Source: Branchinecta lynchi (Eukaryota; Arthropoda; Branchiopoda; Anostraca; Branchinectidae). From it: a stretch of DNA of 64,000 bases. Positions 44,130 through 54,159 of the stretch are shown piece after piece. Where the stretch lies: positions 13,472,030 through 13,536,029 of the forward strand of contig JAKZAP010000016.1 of NCBI GenBank assembly GCA_023053575.1. The letters are read 5' to 3'. A model generated the notes under the pieces. It saw only the letters and a program-made list of their open reading frames with translations. It did not search any database and had not been told where the DNA came from. Position 1 is the first letter of the stretch, and each line of letters starts with the position of its first letter. Position numbers and translations under genes: made by a program.

Positions 44130-44340
44130 CATAAAACGGATGCGTCAGCTACGATGCTTTAGCAGCGACATTTCGGCAAGGGTCCTCTTCAGGCTGTCAA
44201 TCTTCAGGGCAGTCAATCTTCGGCCCCTCTTGCCAAGACGGGCCGAAATACCGCTGCTAAAGCATCTTAGCTGACGTATCCGTTTTATGCACTATTTGAA
44301 TATATGTTTCAAACTCAGCTTGGGCTCAAGGAATATTTAT
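44130..44340. mobile_element. Penelope-like inverted pair
   Basis: The left half on the minus strand contains the core CAGC-CTGAAGAGG ... CCGAAATGTCGCTG with stem II shortened. The right half on the plus strand keeps GGGCCGAAATACCGCTGC and ends with CAGCTTGGGCTCAAGGAATA. The arms meet near 44212 (TCAATCTTC repeated). Confidence 0.6.
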
Positions 44341-44521
44341 CTAACACAATGATATGCAACTTCAACAGATAACATACTATATGTTATGGAATATTGTATT
44401 ATGAGCCTTTAAAGTTTAAGCGAAAATGAACTGATTTATTTGGACTCGTCTAATGGATTTCGTATTTTTTCAGAGGGACTCTATAACCTTCAGAATGTAA
44501 CCTGCTTGCACGACAACCCGA

Positions 44522-44985
44522 AATTGGCCATATTCCTGTTCAGCGCTTCCAAGCGGACTAGTTTCTGTTAATCCCCCATGCCTGACGGTCATCACTTGGA
44601 TCAGACATGGTAAAATAGATCCACAGGTTAGTAAGAGGAAAACCTGTCATCTGTGTCCCAGGTAATGGAGGTTTTGCATTTCTTTCAGCAGCAGAAAGTG
44701 AAAGTGACCCACTACCCTATGGATTCGACTTTTTACTATGTCTAACCAACACTAGTGTAGAGATAGTAAAAAGTCGAATCGATAGGGTAGTGGGTCACTT
44801 TCCCTTTCTGCTGCTATAACATATGTAAAACCTCCATTAACCTGGGACACAGATGACAGGTTTTCCTCTTACTAACCTGTGGATCTATTTTACCATGTCT
44901 GATCCAAGTGATGACCGTGAGGCATGGGGGATTAACAGAAACTAGTCCGCTTGAAAGCGCTGAACAGGAATAATTATGGCCAGTT
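44522..44985. repeat. Long palindrome, ~217-bp arms with 23-nt loop
   Basis: The left arm (44522-44739) and right arm (44763-44985) are inverted copies with few differences: GGCCATA-ATTCCTGTTCAGC, CGGACTAGTTTCTGTTAATC, CAGACATGGTAAAATAGATC, ATTCGACTTTTTACTAT and their complements. The loop is GTCTAACCAACACTAGTGTAGAG. No flanking duplication is evident and no coding frame runs through it. A transcript would form a single near-perfect hairpin. Confidence 0.85.
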
Positions 44986-45114
44986 CACCCACAAGTGGCA
45001 AATTCGAATCTTAACAAAAGCCTGCAATTTCCATGGTTAAAGATGCTAGGCTCAGAGAAGTCAAGGTTGAAGACATTAGGAAAACGATGCTAAGGTATTT
45101 CTTGCAAGGTTTCT

Positions 45115-45812
45115 CCAATTAATTTGTCGGCAATGGCTTACATTTCAGTGCTTCTACTCAGGACGCTCACAAAATACGTAAGCTCCTCTTAAAAATAAGT
45201 ATTTAGGAAGTAGAAGATAGTACGAAATGAAATTGAAAAATAAGTAGATTCACTCAAAAATGCAAAAGGGCATTTTCGACGGGGAGGATGCTGAGTAAAA
45301 TTTGTAACGAATCTTTCAGAAATTCAGGGACAATTTTAGCTTTAGGCTAGATCATTTCAAATTTTCGAACCAGTTTTACATTATTTTCAAACGTTAAAAT
45401 TTGAAAATGAAATTTTTAAGTAAAAATAGCAACACTAAAAAGAGCAGCATGACAGCTGATTAGAAAGCAACTCGGCGTCCCTTTTGCGAAGAACACTTGG
45501 ACAGTATAGGCCTATTGCTGCGGCAGATTCCACTTCAGCTTCTAACTACCGAATCCAAGACAAAATTCAACTGACCGCAGCAGGCGAAATTTTGAAATTC
45601 GCATTTCTTTTCTGTAGAATTTTCAAGTATTTTCTAGTATTTTCTTGCAATAAAGGCTGTCAAACGAATGTTTTTCAGATCCCAAGCTTAGAATCAGATA
45701 AAATCTGACCAAGTTGCTAAGGTATTTCCAATTAGTTTGTCGGCAAGGGCTTACATTTCAGTGCTTCTACTCAGGACGCTCACAAAATAAGTAAGCTCCT
45801 CCTTCTAAAAAT
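45115..45812 (+). repeat. Direct repeat pair, ~85 bp
   Basis: CCAATTA-TTTGTCGGCAA, GGCTTACATTTCAGTGCTTC and ACTCAGGACGCTCACAAAAT occur at 45115-45200 and again at 45725-45812. The DNA between them includes an open frame (45484-45708) I do not recognise. They may be fragments of one dispersed element. Confidence 0.6.
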
Positions 45813-46272
45813 AGAGAATAATGAAACGCGCCGCAAGCAAAATTTATTTCAAACACTCTATTAGAGTATTTCTTTTGCATCCCAGATAACAGTAAGGAAA
45901 GGGCATACAATTACAGATCTGTCCATCTGTCGTTAACAAGTGCTGTCCTCGACCATCTTCTCTCAATGGTTCCAAAGCCGATTTTTGCTCAAACAATGCC
46001 TTGCAGGATTTTTTTTTTTTAAATCAACCAACTTTTCTGCTACAAGCTAAACCAAATAATTTTGAAACTATGCGACGCAGGCGAAAATTTCGAAAAAGGC
46101 CCTGCAAAAATGTAGAGATTTTGTATACTGATTAAATGATGAGACAATAAGTAGGAGATAGGAAAATAGGTAGGTAGCCTAAGTAGATCCAAAATTTGGT
46201 AAGTAGAAATGGCCAAAAAAAAGTATTCTACTGCAAAAATAAGTAGAAGTGGAAGCACTTCTTGTTGAATTT

Positions 46273-46565
46273 CCCGATGAAAAATTTGCAGCCTGCGTAG
46301 TATTACGAAAACGTTGCATGTAATACTATGTAATAGCAAAGAATACTATCGTTAATGTGCCTCAGACTGCTCCAATCTTATGTAGTAGTATACAGTACCA
46401 TCCTGTCTTGCCATAATAGCATAAGGTCTTGCTAATAGTAGCATATAGTAGTATGCAGTAACACGGTAGTCTTGAAGCAGTAGCAGTGTAGTAGCATCGT
46501 TACTACTGCATGCTACTTTTTCATACTACTTCATAGTACTATTTTGAGATAATTTTTTCATCGGG
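46273..46565. mobile_element. MITE family M, copy M1
   Basis: The ends CCCGATGAAAAATTTGCAGC and TTTTTTCATCGGG, with inner GTAGTATTACGAAAACGTTG / ATGCTACTTTTTCATACTAC, make a 293-bp inverted-repeat element. Its centre is rich in AGTAGTA(T/G) triplets. A partial copy M2 lies at 47595-47813 and a third at 10565-10770. Confidence 0.65.
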
Positions 46566-46799
46566 TTGCCTTTAATGGACAGCTGTTTATTAGTACGCAA
46601 GTGTGTGTGAGTTTGATAAAAATGTTGTTGTTCCTTTTTATACATCACTCTTCAGTTTTGAAGGATTCAAATAAATAATAATAATAATAATTGTTACATT
46701 TTTAGTTGCTAAATATTTCAAGCACAGAGGGACAAGCCCATAGAGCCAGTGACGAAACTAGGGGAGGGGGGGGGGGGCGTTGGGGGGCAGCTGCCCTAC

Positions 46800-47552
46800 T
46801 GATAGTTCACCCTGAATCCGGCAAAAGCCGGAAAATTTGTGAAAAGTAAAAAGTTTAATATGAAGTTGATTAGAGGTTCGATTTAGGGACAAGGAGACGT
46901 GCTGAGTCCGAATATGAAATTTTTTTTCTCGACAGACAATTAGTTCGGCCGGAATCTGGCCAAAACCCAAGAATTTGTTAAAAGTAAATTTTTTATTTAA
47001 ATTTGATAACATGTTCGATTTGCGGGTAAGAAGACATGCTGAATTCGCATATGACAATCATTTTCTCACCGGGTGTACAGATAGCTTGGAATCCGGCTGA
47101 AACCGGAATATTCGTTGAAAGTAAAAGTTTAATCTGAAGTTGATTAGAGGTTGGCTGTAGGGGTAAGCAGACATGCTGAATTCGTTTTTGAGCTTTAGTT
47201 TTTTGCCAGACAAATAGTTTGTCCGGGATCCGGCCGAAACCGGAAGTTGGGCAGAAGTAAGGAAGGAAGGAGATACGACGTAGGCTATAGGGTAAACCAT
47301 GTGCTGAATCCATATTTGAATATTTGACAGCGCAAAACGGATATCTGAATATATCTGAACTTGTTGAAATTCAGCTGGCGTATCCGGTTTGCACTGTCAA
47401 ATACGAACTTGGTCTTCTCCGATTGTTACCATTTTTAAATGTTAAAAGTAAAATGCTTAAGAAGTCTGTTGAAGACCGAATATCTACAAGACCGAATTGT
47501 CGGGAGCAAATGTTAAAATATTTTGGGATCCCATCGAAACCTTTGGTCTTGT
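46800..47552 (-). mobile_element. Family A element, copy A7
   Basis: On the minus strand it starts AACAAGACCAAAGGTTTCGA at 47552 and runs through at least four core units to about 46800, where a G-tract (46762-46777) replaces the right end. Near 47322-47402 it contains an ~80-bp inverted repeat (TTTGACAGCGCAAAACGGATA / TATCCGGTTTGCACTGTCAAA) that other copies lack at TCTGAACTTGG. Confidence 0.7.
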
Positions 47553-47594
47553 TCACTTTGCTGTTCACGGGCAAAAAAGTTAAATAAAAATGTT

Positions 47595-47960
47595 TCCTTT
47601 AATGTGCCTCAGACTGGTCCAATCTTAAGTAGTAGTATCCAGTAGCATCCTGTCTTGCCATAGTAGCATCCAGTCTTGCTAATAGTAGCATATATTAGTA
47701 TGCAGTAACACGGTAGCCTTGAAGTAGAAGCGTGTAGTAGCATAAGTTAGTACTCCATGCTACTTTTTCGTACTACTTCATAGTACTATTTTGAGATAAA
47801 TTTGCCATCGGGTACCACGCTTGCTATGCTCCGGAGCATAGTAAGCAAATAGTTACTAACTACTTCGAGAAGGTTGGAACGGTAAGCGTACTCGCCTAAC
47901 TTTTTACGAAGTTCGAACGAATACAAGAACTAATATTTACTGCTGTTAGAGGGTGGAATA
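47595..47960. mobile_element. Partial MITEs M2 and H3, adjoining
   Basis: 47595-47813 is a family-M copy lacking its left end (AATGTGCCTCAGACTGGTCC ... TTTGCCATCGGG). 47815-47960 is a decayed family-H copy in reverse (TAGTAAGCAAATAGTTACTA ... GAGGGTGGAATAAGCT). Confidence 0.55.
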
Positions 47961-48163
47961 AGCTAACGGTGAAATTTACTCCCTCCCCCAACTCTCGTTT
48001 CAAGAATTCGCTAGACGAACAATAGACTAAATTGCGTCGTTGATCTATAATCGACTCAATGTCACAATTACGTATCAGAGAGGTAGCATAGAACGCCAAT
48101 TTCGAAATTCAAAGGAAACGAATCCGCAGAGTATTTTTGCAGGAGCGGATTATGCGTCACTTA

Positions 48164-48409
48164 GAGCGTGTTCCAGCCTTTTAACAATAGTAACTATTAG
48201 TTACTATGTTCGTTCCAACCTCGTGAAAAGTTACTACGAAGTTACCACGCTCAGTAGCGTAGTAAGCGTGGTAACTACGAATCCCTGCGAAGTGATTCGC
48301 CGGATTAGCCCGTGGCAGTATAGAAAAATGCGTTCCATCCTGGAGGCCAAGAAGCCAGAGTTCGTGACGTCATGCGTAGTAGCTACGGTAAGTAGGGTGG
48401 AAAACGCTC
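48164..48409. mobile_element. MITE family H, copy H1, TTA target duplication
   Basis: The ends GAGCGTGTTCCAGCC and GGGTGGAAAACGCTC are flanked by TTA (48161-48163, 48410-48412). It is 246 bp with inner ACTTACCGTAGC-type pairs. TTA duplication and the element size fit PIF/Harbinger non-autonomous copies. Confidence 0.8.
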
Positions 48410-48414
48410 TTAGA

Positions 48415-49500
48415 AGTCAAAGGAATTAAGTGATATTGCATAAAATAAGGGAGAAATCATTACCAGTAAAAAGCGGTAGATCTTGTAAACACTCATGTAC
48501 CTTTTGATTCTGAGAAACTCCAAACCACCAAATAGTAGTCCTAACTCACAGAAACATCATCAACCCTTTATGGCAACGATTTCGTCAATTCCGCCTGATC
48601 TTTAATTATTCGGTGGACCAGACTCCTTCAGGGGAGTTACAATAAATGTGTATTATTCCATCCCTCTTCCGTCATTCAATTCAGTTTAAAGTTCAATGGG
48701 CACATCAAACTACCCTAATCCCACTCTGTAACAACCTAGGAACAATGCCAACCCCCTAGATCAGCAGCTTTTTCAACAGTTTCCTCTCTGTGATATTTCA
48801 AAGTGTAATTTTTCGGGCCAGTACATGCTCAATTTACTAGCTTGGACAAAGATAAAAGTGATGTTTCTTATAATACTTAGCAGATCTTTATTTTATGCAT
48901 AAATCAGCTTGTATAATTCAGATTTAAATAGGTTATTTGTTTTTGAATGATTTTTGTAGCTATATTATTTTTTATAAACTTATTGCATATTCTGGTACAT
49001 TTTATAAAGCAAGCTAATCAAGCTTCACAACACTATTCCACAAAGAAAAACATTTAATAGGCACTTTAAGCCATGGAACTTCTGATGAAACACTAGAACA
49101 ATCAGGTAATCTGCACCTGCGGTCTTGACTTTGGTGACATCTCAAATATATCCTTTTCTATCAAGCATTGCTGGAAGTTTTTGAATTTCCTGCCACGATA
49201 TCCCAGCTCCTAAGATTTGGATCGCCGAAATGCCAGAGAGGTAAAGACAAGGGATAACAAGAAAACGGCCGATTTTCGTAGCGCCTTCTAAAGGAAGTCG
49301 GAAATATTTATTTGTGAAGCATTTAATACAAAGTAAAGCATTAGAAGTGTCCATTGTGCCCCAACAACATGAATGAATAGACTAACGTTGGTACGTCCAT
49401 CTTCCACTACAATATAAATCAAACAAGAAATTGTTAAAGATAATCAGGGCTTGTCCTTGTAAAACTACGTCGCAAATGCAGCACTTGAAGTTACTACGTT
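48415..49500. other. Intron stretch without recognised gene
   Basis: A minus frame at 49142-49354 (70 codons, Cys-containing, ALLCIKCFTNKYF) resembles nothing I can name. AT-rich DNA fills 48880-49020. No TIR pair is evident. Confidence 0.35.
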
Positions 49501-49639
49501 ACTAGTTAGTACGCATGACGTCACGAATAAAGGCTTTCAGTTGTGGTATCATCAGCACTTTGTTACATTTCCGCATAATTCGTTCGTCAGATTTCTGTAT
49601 CTGTATCATCGATCGTGTATTATTTTTCCAAGTTCTTTT

Positions 49640-49780
49640 ATATAATCGATATAATCGATTTTCATCGAATGAACTTTTTTTTTCGGATTTCCTTGTACCT
49701 CTATATTTCAAATATTTAGTTACTAAAATGGTAAACGGATGCTTACAAAATTGTTTTTTGGGTCACATGCAATAAGGGGC
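49640..49780 (-). mobile_element. Family G fragment with unoccupied A-run
   Basis: In reverse it reads CATCCGTTTACCATTTTAGT, GGTACAAGGAAATCCG, nine A, GTTCATTCGATGAAAATCGA. This is the same sequence that element A10 splits at 52381/53704, so it serves as the empty-site reference. Confidence 0.7.
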
Positions 49781-50036
49781 TTTCCTCAGAAGTAGATTTT
49801 CCGTCTTTGTCGAACCCGTACACATTTCCCGTACAATATTCCCCTTCGGGGTCCCATCGAACCTTTCATCTTGTTATATCTTGGATTCAGATATACTGAA
49901 TTATTTTGACTCTATAAATTATTTGTTTTTGTCATAGTTGGCTTTAGTAGTGACGTTCAGAATCTGCATTGCTGGCACGACAAGACAAAGTTCGCCCTGA
50001 CGCAGAGAATTTGTATTTCAACAAAAGCGTGCTAAA

Positions 50037-52225
50037 CAAGACCAAAGGTGTCGATGGGATCCCAAGAATCTAAGATTTGATCCAGACAACTGGGTCTTGT
50101 CTTCGCCAGGCTAATCATCAGAGAAAACCGAGTTCAGATATTCTATCTACCTATCTGTCTATACCTCTATAAGCCATATCTATTTTGACGATACTGACCG
50201 AAACTTCCTGCTTTACTACTGCCAAATTTGAGGTTTCGCCTGAATTCCGAGTGAACTACTAGTCCAGCAGAACAAGACCAAAGGTTTCGATGGGATCCCA
50301 AAAATTCAGTATCTGGTCCAGACAACTGGGTCTTGTCTTAGCCAGATCCAGTCATCGCCAGACTCCTTGAACATTTTTACAATTAAAATTCAGAAACAGA
50401 TTAAGGCCAAATAGCTAGTCATCTGAGAAAACCAAGTTCAGATATGGATTCAGCATGTGTGTTTACCCCTATAAGTCATATCTGTTTTGACAAAAACTTC
50501 CTGCCACTTTTGCCAATTTCCTGGTGTCGGCCGAACTCCATAACTACTTGTCCGGCGGAAAAAGAAAGCTCAAAAACGAACTCAGGGTATCTTCTTTCCC
50601 CAATAATGAACATCTAATCAACTTCAAATAACAATTTAACTTCTAACAAGCTTTCCGACTCCAGCCGGATTCCGGTCGAACTAAATTTCCGGGTAAAATA
50701 TGATTGTCAAACACGGATTTAGCATCTCTTCTTACCCTTAAATCGGTTATCTAATAAACTAGAAATAAAACTTAAGCTTCTAACAATTTTCCGGTTTTGG
50801 CCGGATTCGGGGGGAACTACATGTCCAGGTAGAATTTTTTTTTTTCACATAAGTGTTCAGCATGTCTTCTTGCCCTAAATCGAACATCTAATCAACTCCA
50901 AATAAAACTTTCATTTTAACAAACTTTCCGGTTTGGGCCGGATTCCGGGCAAACTACTCGTCCGTCGAGCAAATGGTTTTCACCATCGTCCTCAGCATGT
51001 CTTCCTACCCCTCTCGAGCATTTAACCAACTTCAAATAAAATATTTACTTTTAACAAACTTTCCGGTTTTGGCTGGATTCCGGGCGAACTACTTGTCCGA
51101 TGACAAAATGGTTTTCACCATCGCGTTCAGCATGTCTTCTTACCCCATAATCGATTATCAAAGTAGCTGTTTCAAAATATTTTTTTTGCCCCTTAATTTC
51201 AACCCCCTCCCCCACCCCTAAATGTAGGGTTATAAAGCCCATCTACGAACTTGACTGGTCCGACGACCCGACGAATCCTCTCACCAAGTTTCATCAAAAT
51301 ATCTCATTCCCTTCGAGAGTTATCGTGTTTACAGACGGACAGATGGATGGACGGACGGACAGACGGACAACTTTTGCGATGTCATAGGTATCCCTCCACT
51401 TACGTTCTGGGATCCCAAAAAGAAAATTCAGAAACGAAACCGGCGTATCTCATTATCCCTATAAAGAACATCTAATCAACTTTAAATAAAACTTTGACTT
51501 TATATGTCCGGGTAAAAAATGGTCATCATGTACAGACTCAGCGTCTCTTCTTACCCCTAAATCTATCATCTAATCAACTTCAGATAAAGGTTTTACTTTT
51601 AACATATTTTCCGGTTTTGGCCAGATTCCAGGCGAACTAGTTGTCCGGCGAGAAAATGGTTTTCGCCATATGGGTCAGCATGTCTTCTTACCCCTATTTC
51701 AAACATTTAATCAACTTCAAATGAAACTGTTACTTCGAACCAACTTTCCAGTTTTGACTGGATTCCGGATGAACTGCTTGTCCAGCGAGTAAATGATATT
51801 CACCATCATGCTCAGCATGTCTTCTTACCCTTAAATCAAACATTTAATCAACTTCAAATGAAACTTTAACTTTTAACCAACATTCCGGTTTTTGCCGGAT
51901 TCCGGACGAACTACTCGTCCAGAGAGAAAATGGTTTTCACCATCTTGCTCAGCATGTCTTCTTACCTCATAAACGACTATCACATTAGCTGTTTAAAAAT
52001 ATATTGTTTGTCCCTTAATTTGAACCCCCACCCCCAAATATAGGGCTACAGAGCCCATCGACGAACTCGACCTTACCCTTGACCCAAAGAATCTTCACGC
52101 CAAGTTTCATCAAAATACCTCATTCCCTTCGAGAGTTATCGTGCTTACAGACGGACGGACGGACTGGCGAAGAACTTTTGCGGTGTCATAGGTATACCTC
52201 CACTTACGTTTTGGGATCCCAAAAA
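50037..52225 (+). mobile_element. Family A element, copy A8, interrupted by A9
   Basis: The left part (50037-50270) starts CAAGACCAAAGGTGTCGATG and stops at CTAGTCCAGCAG. It resumes at 51422 with GAAAATTCAGAAACGAAACC and runs through several core units to GGGATCCCAAAAA ending at 52225. Without A9 it is about 1.04 kb. Confidence 0.75.
50271..51421 (+). mobile_element. Family A element, copy A9, full-length, nested
   Basis: It has both ends (AACAAGACCAAAGGTTTCGA; CTGGGATCCCAAAAA) and six or so core units, and lies inside A8. The unoccupied form of the target is seen in A2 at 11731. It was therefore mobile after A8 had inserted. Confidence 0.8.
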
Positions 52226-52380
52226 GCGAAGCTCCGTAAATGTTCGGTTCCAGATTGTAAGGTCACTTCTGACGAACGCTCCTTGCTGCATATGACCCAA
52301 AAAAGAATTATTTTTCGGCATCCGTTTACCATTTTAGTAACTAAATACTTCAAACAAGAGGTACAAGCAAATCCGAAAAA

Positions 52381-53704
52381 AACAAGACCAAAGGTTTCGA
52401 TGGGATCCCAAAAATTCAATATCTGATCCAGACAACTGGGTCTTGTCTTAGCCAGATCCAGTCTTCGCCAGACTCCTTGAACATTTTTACAATTAAAATT
52501 CAGAAACAGATTAAGGCCAAATAGCTAATCACCTGAGAAAACCAAGTTCAGATTTGGATTCAGCATGTGTGTTTACACCTATAAGTCATATCTGTTTTGA
52601 CGAAAACTTCCTGCCACTTCTGCCAATTTCCCGGTTCCGGCCGAACTCCAGAACTACATCCAGCGAAAAAAGAAAGCTCAAAGACGAAATCAGGGACTAT
52701 ATGTCCGGGTAAAATACGATTGTCACACAGGGACTCAGCATCTCTTCTTACCCCTAAATCGCTTATCTAATCAACTAGAAATAAAACTTTGACTTCCAAA
52801 AGTTTTCCGGTTTTGGCCGGATTCCGGACGAACTACATGTCTGGGTAGAAACTTGTTTTCACATAAGTGTTCAGCATGTCTTCTTGCCCTGAATCGAACA
52901 TCTAATCAACTCCAAATAAGACTTTTAATTTTGACAAACTTTCCGGTTTGGGCCGGATTCCGGTCGAAGTGTCCGTCGAGAAAATAGTTTTCACCATCGT
53001 CTTCAGCATGTCTCCCTACCTCTAAATCGAACATTTAATCAACTTCAAATAAAACTTTTACTTTCAACAAACTTTCCGATTAGGGCCGGATTCCGGGCGA
53101 AATACTTGTCCATCGAGAAAATAGTTTTCACCATCGTCTTCAGCATGTCTTCCTACCCCTAAATCGAACATCTAATCAATTTCAAATAAAACTTTTACTT
53201 TCAACAAACTTTCCGGTTTGGGCCGGATTCCGGGCGAAATACTTGTCCGTCGAGAAAATAATTTTCACCATCGTCTTCAGCATGTCTTCCTACCCCTAGA
53301 TCGAACATCTAATCAACTTCAAATAAAACTTTTACTTTCAACAAACTTTCCGGTTTTGGCCGGATTCCGGGCGAACTACTTGTCCGATGACAAAATGGTT
53401 TTCACCATCGTGTTCAGCATGTCTTCTTACCCCATAATCGACTATCACATTAGCTGTTTCAAAATATTTTGTTTGTCCCTTAATTTGAATCACCTCCCCC
53501 ACCCCTAAATGTAGAGCTACAAAGCCCATCTACGAACTTGACTGGTCCAACGACCCAACGAACCCTCAGACCAAGTTTCATCAAAATATCTCATTCCCTT
53601 CGAGAGTTATCGTGCTTACAGACGGACGGACGGACGGACGGACAGACGGACAACTTTTGCGATGTCATAGGTATCCCTCCACTTACGTTTTGGGATCCCA
53701 AAAA
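52381..53704 (+). mobile_element. Family A element, copy A10, full-length
   Basis: Both ends are intact (AACAAGACCAAAGGTTTCGA; TTTTGGGATCCCAAAAA), with about seven 137-bp-type units and a longer (GACG)n patch. It inserted in family-G sequence within an A-run; the empty counterpart is at 49671-49690 (minus). It is nearly identical to A1 over long stretches. Confidence 0.82.
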
Positions 53705-54057
53705 GTTCATTCGATGAAAATCGATTATATGAATCGAGCAACGAAGTAACGCATTTTCATCGGGTCTTCAAGCCTATTTAAGTGAACAAGTGATGGCCAT
53801 CAGCTCGCGGAATGTGCGTGAACATATATTTTTAGTAGATCGTTTTTGACAAGCATACAACACAAGTACAAGCGCATAGAGGTACCACTAATGCGACAGA
53901 GAAATTAACTATCTGAAAATCCATAATTCGTGAATAGCGGAGTATCGAAGTAACGCATTTTCAACGGGTCTTCAAGCCTATTTAAGTGAATGCAGAAAGC
54001 AGACTGTAGTATCTCAGCTCTTTCGGTTAAACTCGAAAGAACACAGCTACAACTTAC

Positions 54058-54147
54058 CCTGTTTCTTTCGTATTCTCGCCGGGAAGCCTCCATAATCTTG
54101 GCATTTGTTATCGCAATGCAGACAAATTGGAGATATGTTTCGAACAG
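54058..54147 (-). CDS. Pde11: PDE11 exon: end of GAF-A and connecting helix
   Basis: This 90-bp exon encodes 30 residues, beginning LFETYLQFVCIAITNAK and ending in SRREYERNR. In PDE11 this is the last helix of GAF-A and the long helix leading into GAF-B. The acceptor reads ctctttgtttcag just above 54147, and the donor is a strong GTAAGT at 54057-54052. It starts and ends in phase 0 and joins directly to the exon at 40614. GAF-A binds or senses cyclic nucleotide in the family, but its ligand pocket lies in earlier exons I could not find in 54148-64000. A family-G transposon ends within about 20 bp of its donor, so its 3' intron flank is TE-derived. The exon is short, but the match and splice signals make it secure. 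Confidence 0.92.
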
Positions 54148-54159
54148 CTGAAACAAAGA

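Larger units (their letters stand above)
49877..53800 (+). mobile_element. Family G copy broken by three family A insertions
   Basis: Family-G sequence runs 49877-50034 (TTGGATTCAGATATACTGAA ... GAGAATTTGTATTTCAACAA), resumes at 52226-52380 and again at 53705-53800 (GAAAATCGATTATATGAATC, ACGCATTTTCATCGGGTCTT). A8 (with A9 inside) fills the first gap and A10 the second. Confidence 0.6.
64..54147 (-). other. Pde11: Pde11-like gene, seven-exon internal part
   Basis: The gene encodes a cyclic-nucleotide phosphodiesterase that hydrolyses cAMP and cGMP to the 5' monophosphates, a cytosolic regulator of second-messenger signalling. Seven exons (90, 215, 250, 144, 141, 108 and 110 bp) join in one frame with GT..AG introns of 13443, 2327, 17651, 7103, 1164 and 11338 bp. 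Read in order they give the end of GAF-A, complete GAF-B, the linker and the first part of the catalytic domain. Assignment to PDE11 rather than PDE5/6/10 rests on linker and GAF-B stretches recalled from vertebrate PDE11A (IFCGLGINNT, LSYHA, SRREYER). Exons 5' of 54147 (rest of GAF-A and N-terminus) and 3' of 64 (rest of the catalytic domain) are not in the window or not recognisable. No promoter, UTR or polyadenylation signal of this gene is visible. Coding versus TE DNA is about 1:50. Confidence 0.93.
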
